A stretch of 64,000 nucleotides of DNA from Methylobacterium radiodurans (GCF_003173735.1 NZ_CP029551.1:2628001-2692000), one strand, 5' to 3'; shown: positions 27,426-37,402, counted from the stretch's first letter. Numbers and translations are program-made. Notes: generated by a model not told the origin, from the sequence alone.

Positions 27426-28597
27426 CGGAGCAATGCCCGCGTCGCGCGGTCGATCCCGTCCGGCGTCAGCGGGAACATCCGCCCGCCGACGAGGCGCTGC
27501 ATCATGCCGATCGACTGGGTGTAGCCCCAGTTCCCCTCCGGCACCGGGTTGAGCCAGGCCGCCTTCGGGAAGTGGTCGAGGAGGCGCTGCATCCAGGCCG
27601 CGCCCGGCTCCTCGTTCCAGTGCTCGACCGAGCCGCCTGCCATCGCGATCTCGTAGGGGCTCATCGAGGCGTCGCCGACGAAGACGAGGCGGTAGTCCGG
27701 GCCGTAGGTGCGGATCACGTCGAGGAGCGGCGTACGGTCGTCGTGGCGGCGGGCGTTCTCGGTCCAGACCGCCTCGTAGGGGCAGTTGTGGAAGTAGTAG
27801 TGCGCGAGGTGCTTGAACTCGGAGCGCGCCGCCGAGAACAGCGTCTCGGCCAGCTCGATGTGCCAGTCCATCGAGCCGCCGACGTCGAGGAAGAGAATGA
27901 CCTTCACGGCGTTGCGGCGCTCCGGCCGCAGCTTCACGTCGAGATAGCCCTGGCGCGCACTCGCTCGGATCGTGCCGTCGAGGTCGAGTTCTTCGGCCGC
28001 GCCCGTGCGGGCGAAGCGGCGCAGCCGCCTGAGCGCCACGCGGACGTTGCGGGCTCCGAGCTCCACGGTGTCGTCGAGATCGCGGAAGTCGCGCCGGTCC
28101 CAGACCTTGACCGCGCGGAAGTTGCGGTTGCCGTCCTGGCCGATGCGCACGCCCTCCGGATTGTAGCCGTAGGCGCCGAAGGGCGAGGTGCCGCCGGTGC
28201 CGATCCATTTCGAGCCGCCCTGATGCCGGCCCTTCTGCTCGGCGAGGCGCTGCTTCAGCGTCTCGAACAGCTTGTCCCAGCCGAGCGCCCGGATCTCGGC
28301 CTTCTCGGCCTCCGTGAGGTGCTTCTCGACGAGCTTGCGCAGCCATTCCTCGGGGATCGCGGCGGGCGCCACCGCCTCGCCGAGGCTCTCCAGGCCGCGG
28401 AAGACCTCTCCGAAAACCCGGTCGAAGCGGTCGAGATGGCCCTCGTCCTTGACCAGCGCCGTGCGGGCCAGGAAATAGAACTCCTCGACGCGCTTGTCGG
28501 CGAGATCGCGGTCGAGGGCGTCGAGGAGCGTCAGGTATTCCCGGAGCGTGACGGGTACCTTCGCGTCGCGGAGCGCGGTGAAGAACTGCAGCAGCAT
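27422..28597 (-). CDS. VWA (CoxE-like) domain protein
   Basis: A 391-residue protein starting MLLQFFTALRDAKVPVTLREY. The C-terminal half has a von Willebrand A fold: the MIDAS motif appears as FLDVGGSMDWH (D-x-G-x-S) and a later VFVGDASMSPYE supplies the metal-site Asp. CoxE-type VWA proteins act with a MoxR AAA ATPase as chaperone or assembly pairs, and the likely partner here is moxR at 33.8 kb. The ATG at 28597 gives the normal family N terminus; upstream residues in frame look non-coding. Confidence 0.87.
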   Translation of the reverse strand: MLLQFFTALRDAKVPVTLREYLTLLDALDRDLADKRVEEFYFLARTALVKDEGHLDRFDRVFGEVFRGLESLGEAVAPAAIPEEWLRKLVEKHLTEAEKAEIRALGWDKLFETLKQRLAEQKGRHQGGSKWIGTGGTSPFGAYGYNPEGVRIGQDGNRNFRAVKVWDRRDFRDLDDTVELGARNVRVALRRLRRFARTGAAEELDLDGTIRASARQGYLDVKLRPERRNAVKVILFLDVGGSMDWHIELAETLFSAARSEFKHLAHYYFHNCPYEAVWTENARRHDDRTPLLDVIRTYGPDYRLVFVGDASMSPYEIAMAGGSVEHWNEEPGAAWMQRLLDHFPKAAWLNPVPEGNWGYTQSIGMMQRLVGGRMFPLTPDGIDRATRALLR

Positions 28598-28832
28598 GGG
28601 CGGATAACGCGCGGGCCGGGCGCCCGGGTCAAGCGCGGGCGGCGCGCGATCCGCATCCCGGGCCCGCACGGCCGGGCACTCCAATTGCTGTGTATAGACG
28701 CCAAGACCTGTTGATAGCGGCGTATTCGCATCGCGCGCGGTCACGAAAGCTGATGCGGGCAGCGCCACAATCGGGATGTCGAGGCCTGAGGATCGGCTTT
28801 CCGGCGGCGTGGCTCGGAGCGGGGGATCGGCG

Positions 28833-29246
28833 ATGTCTGTTGTCCTGCGCGACATGCGCGACTTCAAGCGGTTTCTCGCCCGGCCCGGCGCCGTGATCGA
28901 GATCGTGCGCAACACCTTCATCGAGCGCCAGCCGGCGCCCACGCAGGAGGCCTACCGGGCCAAGGGCATGCTGGCGCCGCGCCACCTCCAGTCGATGACG
29001 CGCAAGGCCGCGATCTTCCGGCTGGAGGGCCATCCGGGCACGGTCTGGCTCTACTGGGACAAGGGCGCCCGCGGCTGGCGCTTCGACGGCGACACCGTGA
29101 CGGTGCCGCTGAACACCGGCCTGGGGCCGCCCGACGCCGTGACCTATCGCTGCCGCTACGCGGCAGGGGCCGAGCCTGAGGAGCGGCCGCGGAGGGCGCA
29201 GCGGCGCAAGATCCCGAAGGATCTGTTCGAGGCAGCTCCGGCCTGA
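28833..29246 (+). CDS. Conserved hypothetical protein, 137 residues
   Basis: Not recognised. A soluble, basic protein with a RDMRDFKRFLARPGAVIEIV start, a central beta-rich stretch (AAIFRLEGHPGTVWLYWDKG) and a Lys/Arg-rich C terminus. No signal peptide or membrane segment. The ATG at 28833 has GGGGGA about 7 nt upstream, supporting this start. It is divergent from the VWA gene (235 bp) and convergent with the antiporter gene. Confidence 0.7.
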   Translation: MSVVLRDMRDFKRFLARPGAVIEIVRNTFIERQPAPTQEAYRAKGMLAPRHLQSMTRKAAIFRLEGHPGTVWLYWDKGARGWRFDGDTVTVPLNTGLGPPDAVTYRCRYAAGAEPEERPRRAQRRKIPKDLFEAAPA

Positions 29247-29249
29247 CGC

Positions 29250-29293
29250 GCGCCGCTTTCCCTGCCCCCTCTGCGGGGCAGGGAAAGCGGCGC
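29250..29293. terminator. Strong bidirectional terminator hairpin
   Basis: Perfect 19-bp arms (29250-29268 and 29275-29293) around a 6-nt loop, containing an AAAG/CTTT step, fill the gap between two convergent genes. Confidence 0.8.
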
Positions 29294-29296
29294 CGC

Positions 29297-31147
29297 TCAC
29301 GCGGTCCGGCTGACGGGCTTCTCCTTCGGGTCCTTCGCCTCGCGCGCCGCGTCCCGCGGCTCGGCGTGCTTGCCCACCGTCCGGCGAGCCCGGAAGACCG
29401 GCCGGGTGTCGGATTCCTTCCGGCGCAGCATGGCGCGATACTCGTCGCGGCGCTCGTGGATCGAGGCGATGACGAGGCCCATCGGCACACCGACATCGAC
29501 CAGCACCGCCTCCGAGAGCTGGAGCGAGGCCTCGATCGTCTCCGGCACCGCGTCGTCCACGCCCATGTCGTAGAGGGCGGTGGCGTGGCGGGCGTCGCGG
29601 GCGCGGGCCACGATGGTCAGGTCCGGCCGCTCCGCGCGGGCGGCGGCGACCACCGCCTCGACGCCGCGCGGGTTGTCGAGGGTGACGACGAGGGCGCGGG
29701 CCGTGGCGATGTCGCAGCGGCGCAGCAGCTCGGCGCTGGCCGAGTCGCCGAAATAGACCGGGTTGCCGAGGCGGCGCTGCTCGGCGACGCGGGCGGCATC
29801 CGCGTCGAGGGCGATGTACGGGATCTTGTGGCGGGTCAGCATCTCGCCGACCTGCCGGCCGACGCGCCCGTAGCCAGCGACGATCACCCGGTTCTGCTGG
29901 CGGTCCGGCGGCGGCTCGGCCCGTGCCCGGCCGAGCTGCTTCTTGGCGGCGCGCTGGCCGATCCGGCGCCCGAGCGCGGCGAGGCCCGGGATCATGATCA
30001 TGCTGACCGTGGTAACGATGAGCGCGGCCGCGCCGACCTCCTCGGGCACGAGGCCGCCCGCCACCGCGCCGCCGATCAGCACGAAGGCGAACTCGCCGCC
30101 GGGACCGAGGAGCAGCGCGGTCTCCAGGGCGACCGGCCGCGCGATCTTGAGGGCGGGGGCGGCCATCAGCACCACCACCGCCTTGATCAGGAGGAGGGCG
30201 AGCGACAGACCGAGGATGGCGCCCGGTGCGGCGACCAGCTGGGCCGGGTCGAGGTTCATGCCGACCGAGACGAAGAACACGCCGAGCAGGAGGCCCTTGA
30301 ATGGATCGATCGTCGCCTCGATCGCCCGGCGATACTCGGTCTCGGCGAGCAGGAGGCCGGCGACGAACGCGCCGAGCGTCATCGAGAGGCCGCTCGCCGC
30401 CGCGGTGAGCGCCGTCGCCACGATGACGAGGAGGCACGCCGCCATGAACAGCTCGGTCGACTTCGTGCGCGCCACGAGCTGGAAGAGCGGGCGCAGCGCC
30501 AGGCGCCCCGCCACCACGATGAGGACGATCGCCACCACCGCCTGGGCGAGCGCGAGCGCGAGCGCGCCGCCCATATTGGCCCCGTCGGTGCGACCCAGCA
30601 CCGCGATGGCGAAGAGGGCTGGAGCCACGGCGAGATCCTGAAACAGCAGGACCGCGAAGCTCGCCCGGCCGGTCGGGGTGTTCAGCCGCTTCTGCTCGGC
30701 CAGCACCGGCAGCACGACCGCCGTGGAGGAGAGCGCGAGCCCGATGCCCACGATCACGGCGCCCGCGAGCGGCACCTTGAGGCCGAACAGGATCGCGCCG
30801 ATCACGAGCGCCGAGCAGATCACCTGAAGGGAGCCGAGGCCGAAGACGAGCCGCCGGAGCGTCCGCAGGCGCTCCCAGGACAGCTCGATCCCAATCATGA
30901 ACATCAGGAAGATCACGCCGAACTCGGCGAGATGCGCGATCTCGGTGCGGTTGCCGATGGTGAAGAGAGAGACCCAGCCGTACTGCTCGGAGAGCCGGCC
31001 CAGGCCGAAGGGTCCGAGCAGCGCGCCCGCCCCGATGAAGCCCAGCACCGGGCTGATCCGCAGGCGGTGGAACAGCGGCACCACGATCCCCGCCGTGACG
31101 AGGAAGAGGATCGCCTCCTTGTAGGAGCCGGTATGGACCTCTGGCAT
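29297..31147 (-). CDS. Monovalent cation:proton antiporter-2 family protein (KefB/KefC-like)
   Basis: A 616-residue CPA2 antiporter. The first 390 residues hold about 12 membrane helices, with FGVIFLMFMIGIELSWERLR and LVFGLGSLQVICSALVIGA near the N terminus. The cytoplasmic part starts with an RCK/TrkA-N domain (VIVAGYGRVGRQVGEMLTRH, then YFGDSASAELLRRCDI). It probably exchanges K+ (or Na+) for H+. The ATG at 31147 (MPEVHTG) has GGAG 5 nt upstream and is preferred to one 24 nt earlier. Confidence 0.92.
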   Translation of the reverse strand: MPEVHTGSYKEAILFLVTAGIVVPLFHRLRISPVLGFIGAGALLGPFGLGRLSEQYGWVSLFTIGNRTEIAHLAEFGVIFLMFMIGIELSWERLRTLRRLVFGLGSLQVICSALVIGAILFGLKVPLAGAVIVGIGLALSSTAVVLPVLAEQKRLNTPTGRASFAVLLFQDLAVAPALFAIAVLGRTDGANMGGALALALAQAVVAIVLIVVAGRLALRPLFQLVARTKSTELFMAACLLVIVATALTAAASGLSMTLGAFVAGLLLAETEYRRAIEATIDPFKGLLLGVFFVSVGMNLDPAQLVAAPGAILGLSLALLLIKAVVVLMAAPALKIARPVALETALLLGPGGEFAFVLIGGAVAGGLVPEEVGAAALIVTTVSMIMIPGLAALGRRIGQRAAKKQLGRARAEPPPDRQQNRVIVAGYGRVGRQVGEMLTRHKIPYIALDADAARVAEQRRLGNPVYFGDSASAELLRRCDIATARALVVTLDNPRGVEAVVAAARAERPDLTIVARARDARHATALYDMGVDDAVPETIEASLQLSEAVLVDVGVPMGLVIASIHERRDEYRAMLRRKESDTRPVFRARRTVGKHAEPRDAAREAKDPKEKPVSRTA

Positions 31148-31454
31148 GGCGCTCCGGTTCCGGCCCCGCATCCGAGGGTTGCATCGGCCGGGATCATGGG
31201 CGGGCCGGTGGCACCGGGCAACCGGAATCCCGCCCCGCCGGGGCGCCCGTCCGGCATCTCACGGGAGCGGCGCGCGGGCAACCCGCCCCGCGAGGCGGGG
31301 TGAGGCATATGGGCCACCGCACGGCTCTTTCGGTGGATCCCGCGGCCGCGGCGCAAAAACGGCACATTATGCGCATACCGCAGCCGGTTAACGAACGGTA
31401 AAGCTCAAGCCCTCGCTCAAGCCCTCGTCGCGTCGTCCGAGCCCCGGGAAACCC
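31148..31454. other. Divergent intergenic region with AT-rich core
   Basis: 307 bp between the antiporter gene and the membrane module. It holds a perfect palindrome TATGCGCATA (31368-31377) and a TTAA-N7-TAAA near-match to a CtrA box (31388-31402), both within 90 bp of the 31455 start, and repeated CTCAAGCCCTCG at about 31404-31430. No ORF of quality is present. Confidence 0.5.
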
Positions 31455-32687
31455 ATGTCGAAGTCACCTCCGAGCCGGGACGTCCAGCGCGAGCGACGCG
31501 CATGGTCGCTCGAGTCCCAGCGCTGGAAGCACGAGCGCGACGTCGAGAAGGGCTACCGGATCAAGTGGGGCTACGTCGCGATCGCGTATCTCGTCGAGTT
31601 CATGGTGATCGGCGCCTCGCTCGCGGGCGCGTGGCTGTTCGCGGGCGTCTACAGCGACGGCGACTGGCACGCCTTCTACTTCATGCTGCTGGCCCCGCTG
31701 GTCTACGCGGCGGTGGAGCTGTGCCGCGTGCCGCTGGGCATCCTCGCCCGCACGCAGCGGTCGTGGTTCGTGCGGGGGCTCGCCATCGTGGGCATCATCT
31801 TCGCGGCGGGCGTGACCACGAAATCGGTCTCGCAGCTCGGCGAGATGATGTTCCATCCCCGCCTGATGGAGGCGGCGCGCACCAAGACCGCGCTGAAGGA
31901 CGCGCAGGCCGACCGCGCCAGCCTCGACAACCGGATCGCCGCCGCCGACGCGCGGGTGCAGCAATACACGACCGAACTCGACCAGATCGAGAGGCGCTCC
32001 ACCGAGAACGCCGCCCAGCTCGCGAGCCTGCCGGCCCAGCGCTGCGAGAAGGTGTTCGGCACCAACAGCCGCGGCGTGCGCTACCAGAACCTGAAATGCG
32101 TCACCGACCCGCGCACCCAGACGCTCGCGGCGAGCGTCGCCAAGGCCGGCACCGACCGGGCGGCGCTCACGAAGGAGCTGGAGGAGGCCCGCAAGGCCCG
32201 CGCCGCCCTCGACCGCGGCCAGGCCGACCGCCGCGTGGCCGATGCCGAGCAGGCCTACCGCAACGCGGTCAACCGGTCGCAGCTGCACTCCTTCACCGCG
32301 ATGGTCTACGGCGTCGACCCGATCGACGTGACCGACGCGCAGGTCCACGCCTTCCTGCGCATCTTCGTCTTTGTGCCCGCGCTCTGCGCCGCCTTCGCCT
32401 CGACCATCCTGGCGCTCTCGGCGGTCTCGGTGCGCAAGACCTTCATGGACGAGGACGACCTCGGCGCGACGATCGACCCGGCCGCGAGCCCCTACCTGAT
32501 CGACCAGTTGACAGAGGGCCTGCGCCAGGAGATCGGGCTGGCGCAGGCCAAGCCCCAGCGTGAGGCGCCCTCCGGCGCCGTGATCCCGCTCGACCGGCGC
32601 CAGCCTGCCGCACATGCGGGTGCCCACGCGGGCACGCAAGGGCCCGTCCAGCCTCCTGTCACCGCCAGCGCCGGAGCCGGTGCATGA
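31455..32687 (+). CDS. Unrecognised four-helix membrane protein with internal coiled coil
   Basis: A 410-residue protein, family not recognised. After a charged start (MSKSPPSRDVQRERRAW) there are three hydrophobic segments (about 38-66, 71-97, 105-125) and a coiled-coil stretch (about 140-285). The coiled coil contains two Cys (QRCEKVF and LKCVTDP) that could form a disulfide if exported. A fourth membrane helix (about 300-325) is followed by a Pro/Ala/His-rich tail. Its stop overlaps the next gene's start (ATGA). The pair probably forms a membrane complex; that is inference. Confidence 0.75.
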   Translation: MSKSPPSRDVQRERRAWSLESQRWKHERDVEKGYRIKWGYVAIAYLVEFMVIGASLAGAWLFAGVYSDGDWHAFYFMLLAPLVYAAVELCRVPLGILARTQRSWFVRGLAIVGIIFAAGVTTKSVSQLGEMMFHPRLMEAARTKTALKDAQADRASLDNRIAAADARVQQYTTELDQIERRSTENAAQLASLPAQRCEKVFGTNSRGVRYQNLKCVTDPRTQTLAASVAKAGTDRAALTKELEEARKARAALDRGQADRRVADAEQAYRNAVNRSQLHSFTAMVYGVDPIDVTDAQVHAFLRIFVFVPALCAAFASTILALSAVSVRKTFMDEDDLGATIDPAASPYLIDQLTEGLRQEIGLAQAKPQREAPSGAVIPLDRRQPAAHAGAHAGTQGPVQPPVTASAGAGA

Positions 32688-33331
32688 CAATCCACGCCGC
32701 GGGCACCCCCGAGAACGTCGTGCTGGCCCAGCATGTCAACGGCCGTCTGCGGGCGGAGGCCCGCATGGTGGCCGCGCGCGCCTTCCTGCTGCGGGCGGCC
32801 GGCGCCGGGACCTTCGTCGCGCTCGCCGGTATCGGCATCGGGGCGGGCGCCTATGGCTGGGCCTATCTCAGCCAGTACGAGTCGGCCGCCGAGCGCATCG
32901 CCCAGGCGTTGCAGGCGGCGCTCTCGGACGTGACGATCAAGACCAAGGGCGAGGTCACGCTGACCGACAACGTGCTGAAGCTCGACCAGCCCGTGGTGGC
33001 CCAGCCCCAGACCCGGCCGGACATCGCCCAGGTTGTGGCGGCCCAGTCGAAGGGCGAGGACGGGAACGCGGCCGTGCGCACCACCTTCACGGTGTTCAAG
33101 GCGGTGCCCTATCTCGACGGCAACATCGTCACCGGCTGGCAGTTCAAGGGCGACGAGAAGGTACCGGAATCACAGTACTGCTACTTCTCGCACCCGCAGA
33201 AGTTCGGCAGCGACGTGCTGACCCAGGTCAATATCGCCATCAACGGCCAGGTCGCGCCGCAGACGAGCTCGCAGCTGAACCTGCAGCAACTCTCCAAGAG
33301 CTGTATCTGGTTCGATCCCAAGAAGGTCTGA
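32684..33331 (+). CDS. Unrecognised single-pass membrane protein, partner of the upstream gene
   Basis: A 215-residue protein, family not recognised. One membrane helix (about residues 36-62, Gly/Ala-rich) follows a 35-residue N-terminal tail. A domain of about 150 residues carries two Cys (near YCYFSH and KSCIWFD) that suggest an exported disulfide-containing fold. Translation is probably coupled to the upstream gene by a 4-bp overlap. It ends with WFDPKKV. No homologue comes to mind. Confidence 0.75.
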   Translation: MTIHAAGTPENVVLAQHVNGRLRAEARMVAARAFLLRAAGAGTFVALAGIGIGAGAYGWAYLSQYESAAERIAQALQAALSDVTIKTKGEVTLTDNVLKLDQPVVAQPQTRPDIAQVVAAQSKGEDGNAAVRTTFTVFKAVPYLDGNIVTGWQFKGDEKVPESQYCYFSHPQKFGSDVLTQVNIAINGQVAPQTSSQLNLQQLSKSCIWFDPKKV

Positions 33332-33477
33332 GACGAGGCCGGCGATACCTGAAAGAGCAAACTGCGCGACACAATCCTCGGGGCGTTTTGGTCTTGCTCT
33401 CCGCCCCGAGTCGCCTCCCTGCAGATCGTGCGGGAAGGCGGTGCGGCGGCGATCTCAGAGCTGACGAATGGCCGGTG

Positions 33478-33496
33478 TTAACACTTCGTTAACCAT
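33478..33496 (+). promoter_or_regulatory. CtrA-like box TTAA-N7-TTAACCAT
   Basis: TTAA (33478-33481), seven bases, then TTAACCAT (33489-33496). This matches the known CtrA full site TTAA-N7-TTAA(C) and its TTAACCAT half-site exactly. It lies 55 bp before the ATG of the small membrane ORF and about 290 bp before moxR. CtrA is the cell-cycle regulator of alphaproteobacteria. Confidence 0.6.
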
Positions 33497-33550
33497 CCTC
33501 CGAGAACAATCATCTCTATTGATCGCTAAATGCGACATCGGGGGGCGGAG

Positions 33551-33703
33551 ATGATCCTGGTTGGGACGCTGGTCGGCATGCCGATCCTGATGATGGTGGT
33601 GACGCTCGCGGCGGACGCCGTGCTGAGGGCCCACCCCAGCAAGGACGACGTCTGGCGCCTCCCGAAGGTCTCCTCGCTGCGCGCGGCGGCCCCCCACCTC
33701 TGA
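33551..33703 (+). CDS. Small single-pass membrane protein, 50 residues
   Basis: Starts MILVGTLVGMPILMMVVTLA, forming one membrane helix, followed by ADAVLRAHPSKDDVWRLPKV and a short basic tail. A G-rich stretch with GGAG lies just upstream; an in-frame ATG at 33530 is an alternative. Located behind the CtrA-like box and ahead of moxR. Function unknown; coding status rests on composition, position and ribosome-binding signal. Confidence 0.5.
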   Translation: MILVGTLVGMPILMMVVTLAADAVLRAHPSKDDVWRLPKVSSLRAAAPHL

Positions 33704-33787
33704 GGACGACTGGAACCGCGCCGCTTGCCCCTGGACGACGCGCCGCCTAACTCGGACGCTCTCGACCAGAGCAGCGGGGACGGGCGG

Positions 33788-34639
<852 letters not shown>

Positions 34640-34706
34640 GGCCTCGCATTTGCGAGAGCGCGGCCCAGATACCGGCCCGGACGCGGGGGACGAGCGGAGC
34701 CAGCCC

Positions 34707-35687
34707 ATGAAGACGAAGAAACTCGGCCGCACCGGCCTCGACGTATCGCCGATCTGCCTCGGCTGCATGACCTACGGCGTGCCGGAGCGCGGGCCCCATC
34801 CCTGGACCATGCCGGAGGCCGAGAGCCGGCCGCTGATCCGCCGGGCGCTCGACCTCGGGATCAACTTCTTCGACACGGCGAACTACTACTCGGACGGCAC
34901 CTCGGAGGAGATCGTCGGCCGCGCGCTGAAGGACTTCGCCCGCCGCGACGACATCGTGATGGCCACCAAGGTCTACTACCCGCTCACCGACGCGCCGAAC
35001 GCGGGCGGTCTCTCCCGCAAGGCGATCTTCCAGGCCATCGACGCCTCGCTGAAACGGCTCGGTACCGACTACGTCGATCTCTACCAGATCCACCGCTGGG
35101 ACTACGGCACGCCGATCGAGGTGACGCTGGAGGCGCTGCACGACGTCGTGAAGGCCGGCAAGGCGCGCACCATCGGCGCCTCCTCGATGTATGCGTGGCA
35201 GTTCGCCAAGGCCCAGTTCACTGCCGACCGGCACGGCTGGACGCGCTTCGCCACGATGCAGAACCACCTCAACCTGCTCCACCGCGAGGAGGAGCGCGAG
35301 ATGATCCCGTTCTGCGTCGATCAGGGCGTGGCGCTGCTGCCCTGGAGCCCGCTCGCCCGCGGCCGGCTCACCCGGCCCTGGGACGCGGCCTCCGCCCGGC
35401 AGGAGACCGACGAGGTCGGCAAGAACCTGTACGGCGCGACGATGGAGGCCGACCGCAAGGTGGTCGAGGCGGTGGCGCGCGTCGCCGAGGCCCGCGGCGT
35501 GCCCCGCGCGCAGGCGGCGCTGGCCTGGGTGCTGGCGCAGCCGAACGTCGCCGCCCCGATCGTCGGCGCCTCCAAGCCGCAGCACCTCGACGACGCGGTC
35601 GCGGCGCTCGACCTCCGGCTCACGGCGGACGAGATCGCCGCCCTCGAAGCTCCTTACGTTCCGCACGCCGTCGTGGGATTCCGTTGA
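34707..35687 (+). CDS. Aldo/keto reductase
   Basis: A 326-residue NADPH-dependent oxidoreductase of the AKR superfamily. Tetrad residues are visible: Asp and Tyr in FFDTANYYSDGTSEE, Lys in MATKVYYPL, His in LYQIHRWD. The C-terminal IVGASKPQHLDDAVAALDL segment is a typical cofactor-site end. The substrate is unknown. The ATG at 34707 has GGAG about 8 nt upstream. Its stop shares one base with the start of the following phosphatase gene (TGATG), so they are translationally coupled. Confidence 0.92.
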   Translation: MKTKKLGRTGLDVSPICLGCMTYGVPERGPHPWTMPEAESRPLIRRALDLGINFFDTANYYSDGTSEEIVGRALKDFARRDDIVMATKVYYPLTDAPNAGGLSRKAIFQAIDASLKRLGTDYVDLYQIHRWDYGTPIEVTLEALHDVVKAGKARTIGASSMYAWQFAKAQFTADRHGWTRFATMQNHLNLLHREEEREMIPFCVDQGVALLPWSPLARGRLTRPWDAASARQETDEVGKNLYGATMEADRKVVEAVARVAEARGVPRAQAALAWVLAQPNVAAPIVGASKPQHLDDAVAALDLRLTADEIAALEAPYVPHAVVGFR

Positions 35688-36211
35688 TGCGCCGCCTGAT
35701 CCTCCTGCGCCACGCCAAGTCCGATCGGCCGCCCGGGGTGGCCGATCTCGACCGGCCGCTCAACCCGCGCGGCCGGCAGGCCGCGCCGCGGATGGGCGCC
35801 TATATCGCGGAAGCGGGCCTGCGGCCGGACCACGTGCTGGTCTCGCCCTCTCGGCGCACCCTGGAGACGTGGGACGCCGTGCGGGTGCCCCTTGACGGCA
35901 ATCCGGGCGAGACCATCCCGGCGCTCTACGAGGCGTACGCGGCGCAGATCCTCGACGTCGTGCGCGGCGCGCCCGACCATGCCGGCACGCTCCTCGTCGT
36001 CGGCCACAACCCGGGCCTGCAGGACTTCGCCACGGAGGTCGTCGGCAGCGGCCCGAAGGCCGAGCGGAGGCGCCTCGCCACGCAGTTCCCCACGGCGGCG
36101 CTCGCGGTGATCGACTTCGAGGCCGACCATTGGGCCGACATCGCCGGCGGCACCGGGCGGCTGGAGCGCTTCGTCAAGCCGAAGGACCTCGATCCGGACG
36201 CCGACGACTGA
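35687..36211 (+). CDS. SixA-like histidine phosphatase
   Basis: A 174-residue phosphatase of the RHG (phosphoglycerate mutase) superfamily. It has LILLRHAKSDRP at the N terminus with the phospho-accepting His, SRRTLETWDAV with a conserved Arg, and VVGHNPGLQDFA with the second catalytic His. SixA dephosphorylates phospho-His on Hpt domains in E. coli; this short relative could act on Hpt or other phosphoproteins, but the target is not shown. Confidence 0.88.
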   Translation: MRRLILLRHAKSDRPPGVADLDRPLNPRGRQAAPRMGAYIAEAGLRPDHVLVSPSRRTLETWDAVRVPLDGNPGETIPALYEAYAAQILDVVRGAPDHAGTLLVVGHNPGLQDFATEVVGSGPKAERRRLATQFPTAALAVIDFEADHWADIAGGTGRLERFVKPKDLDPDADD

Positions 36212-36233
36212 GGGGCCGGCGCAGGGGAGGGTG

Positions 36234-37298
36234 CTACACCGCGGCCAACGATCGCCGCGCGTCGCCCTCCGCCTGCGGCACCGGGCTGCCCGGCACGAAG
36301 GCGTCGAAGGCGGCCCAAAAATCCTCACGGATCGGTTCGCGCTCGTGCAGGATCTCGTGCCGGGCGTCCGGCAGCACTAGGATCATGCCGGCCTTGAGCC
36401 GGGCGGCGAAACGCTCGGTGGCCGGCGTGCCGCAGACCGGGTCGGCGCCGGCCCCGAGGATCAGGGTCGGCGTCGCGATACGGGCCGGCATCCGCGGGTC
36501 GCGCAAGCGCGCCATCGCCCGGAAGGCGCCGGCGAGCCACGCCACGGTCGGATCACCCACCGCCCCGGCGCCGACCGCCCGCGCGGCCGCGGCGTTCCGG
36601 GCGTAGCGGACCGGATCGCGCGAGAGCCGGTTGCCGGGAAACGGCATCGTGGCGATCGAGGCGCCGGGATCGTGCGGCACGTGCGGACGGCCGCGCAGGC
36701 GGCGCGCGAGCCCGATCAGCGCACCGAAAGGGGGCACGTGCGACAGGCGGGGCACGAAGGCCCGGCCGAGCCCCAGCACCTTGAGCGAGCGGGCGAGCGC
36801 CGAGGCCGCCCCCGGCCACGCGACCATGCGGATCGACAGCATCGGCGCCACGGTGACGATGCGGCCGAAGGGCAGCCAGCCCTCGGCCGCGCCCGTGAAG
36901 GCGATGCAGCCGCCCATCGAGTGGGCGAGGCAATGGTAGGGCTCGGGCATCAGCGGCAGGAGCACGCTGTCCTCGATCGCCTTGAGATCGAGGCGGTAAT
37001 CGTCGAAGCGCGCCACGTGACCCTTGCGCGGATCGCCGACCTGCCGGCCGGACTCGCCCTGGCCGCGCCAGTCGAAGGCGACCACGCCGAAGCCGCGGGC
37101 GATCAGCTCGCGGATCACCTCGTAGTACTTCTCGATGAACTCGGCCCGGCCCTGAAGCAGGCAGACCGTCCCCTTGTGGCGCCGGGCCGGCGCGCGCCAG
37201 TAGGCCGCCCGCAGAGTCAGACCGTCCTGGGTGCGGACACCGATCAGCGTACCTCCGGGTGGGACTGGATTGTCGGGCGTGGAGTCGAGCGTCAGCAT
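36234..37298 (-). CDS. Alpha/beta hydrolase, lysophospholipase (PldB)-like
   Basis: A 354-residue serine hydrolase. The nucleophile elbow reads LAHSMGGCIAF (G-x-S-x-G with Ala-His at the start), the acid is in LGAGADPVCGTP and the His is in LPDARHEILHE. The N-terminal GTVCLLQGRAEFIEKYYEVI and FDWRGQGESGR match monoglyceride lipase/PldB-type enzymes. It is convergent with the SixA-like gene and divergent from hsp20. Probable role: turnover of lysophospholipids or monoacylglycerols. Confidence 0.86.
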   Translation of the reverse strand: MLTLDSTPDNPVPPGGTLIGVRTQDGLTLRAAYWRAPARRHKGTVCLLQGRAEFIEKYYEVIRELIARGFGVVAFDWRGQGESGRQVGDPRKGHVARFDDYRLDLKAIEDSVLLPLMPEPYHCLAHSMGGCIAFTGAAEGWLPFGRIVTVAPMLSIRMVAWPGAASALARSLKVLGLGRAFVPRLSHVPPFGALIGLARRLRGRPHVPHDPGASIATMPFPGNRLSRDPVRYARNAAAARAVGAGAVGDPTVAWLAGAFRAMARLRDPRMPARIATPTLILGAGADPVCGTPATERFAARLKAGMILVLPDARHEILHEREPIREDFWAAFDAFVPGSPVPQAEGDARRSLAAV

Positions 37299-37367
37299 CG
37301 GCGGGTCAGCTCAAGCGAGGGAGTGCGAAAAAATCGTCGCGACGACCTGTTCCGCGGCCTCGCGGCT

Positions 37368-37396
37368 CTTGAAGGCAGATCGGGCCGCCACGATAT
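37368..37396 (+). promoter_or_regulatory. Probable RpoH (sigma-32) promoter for hsp20
   Basis: CTTGAA (37368-37373), a 17-bp spacer, and CGATAT (37391-37396). The -35 matches the alphaproteobacterial RpoH consensus; the -10 is a partial match. Transcription would begin near 37403, leaving a leader of about 92 nt that contains the ROSE-like element. Confidence 0.6.
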
Positions 37397-37402
37397 CCAG
37401 GA

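Noticed and set aside
28629..31184. 851-codon minus-strand frame overlapping the antiporter gene
   Set aside because: It runs in another frame of the antiporter, its product is Arg/Pro-rich low complexity, and the antiporter frame has clear membrane and TrkA-N motifs.
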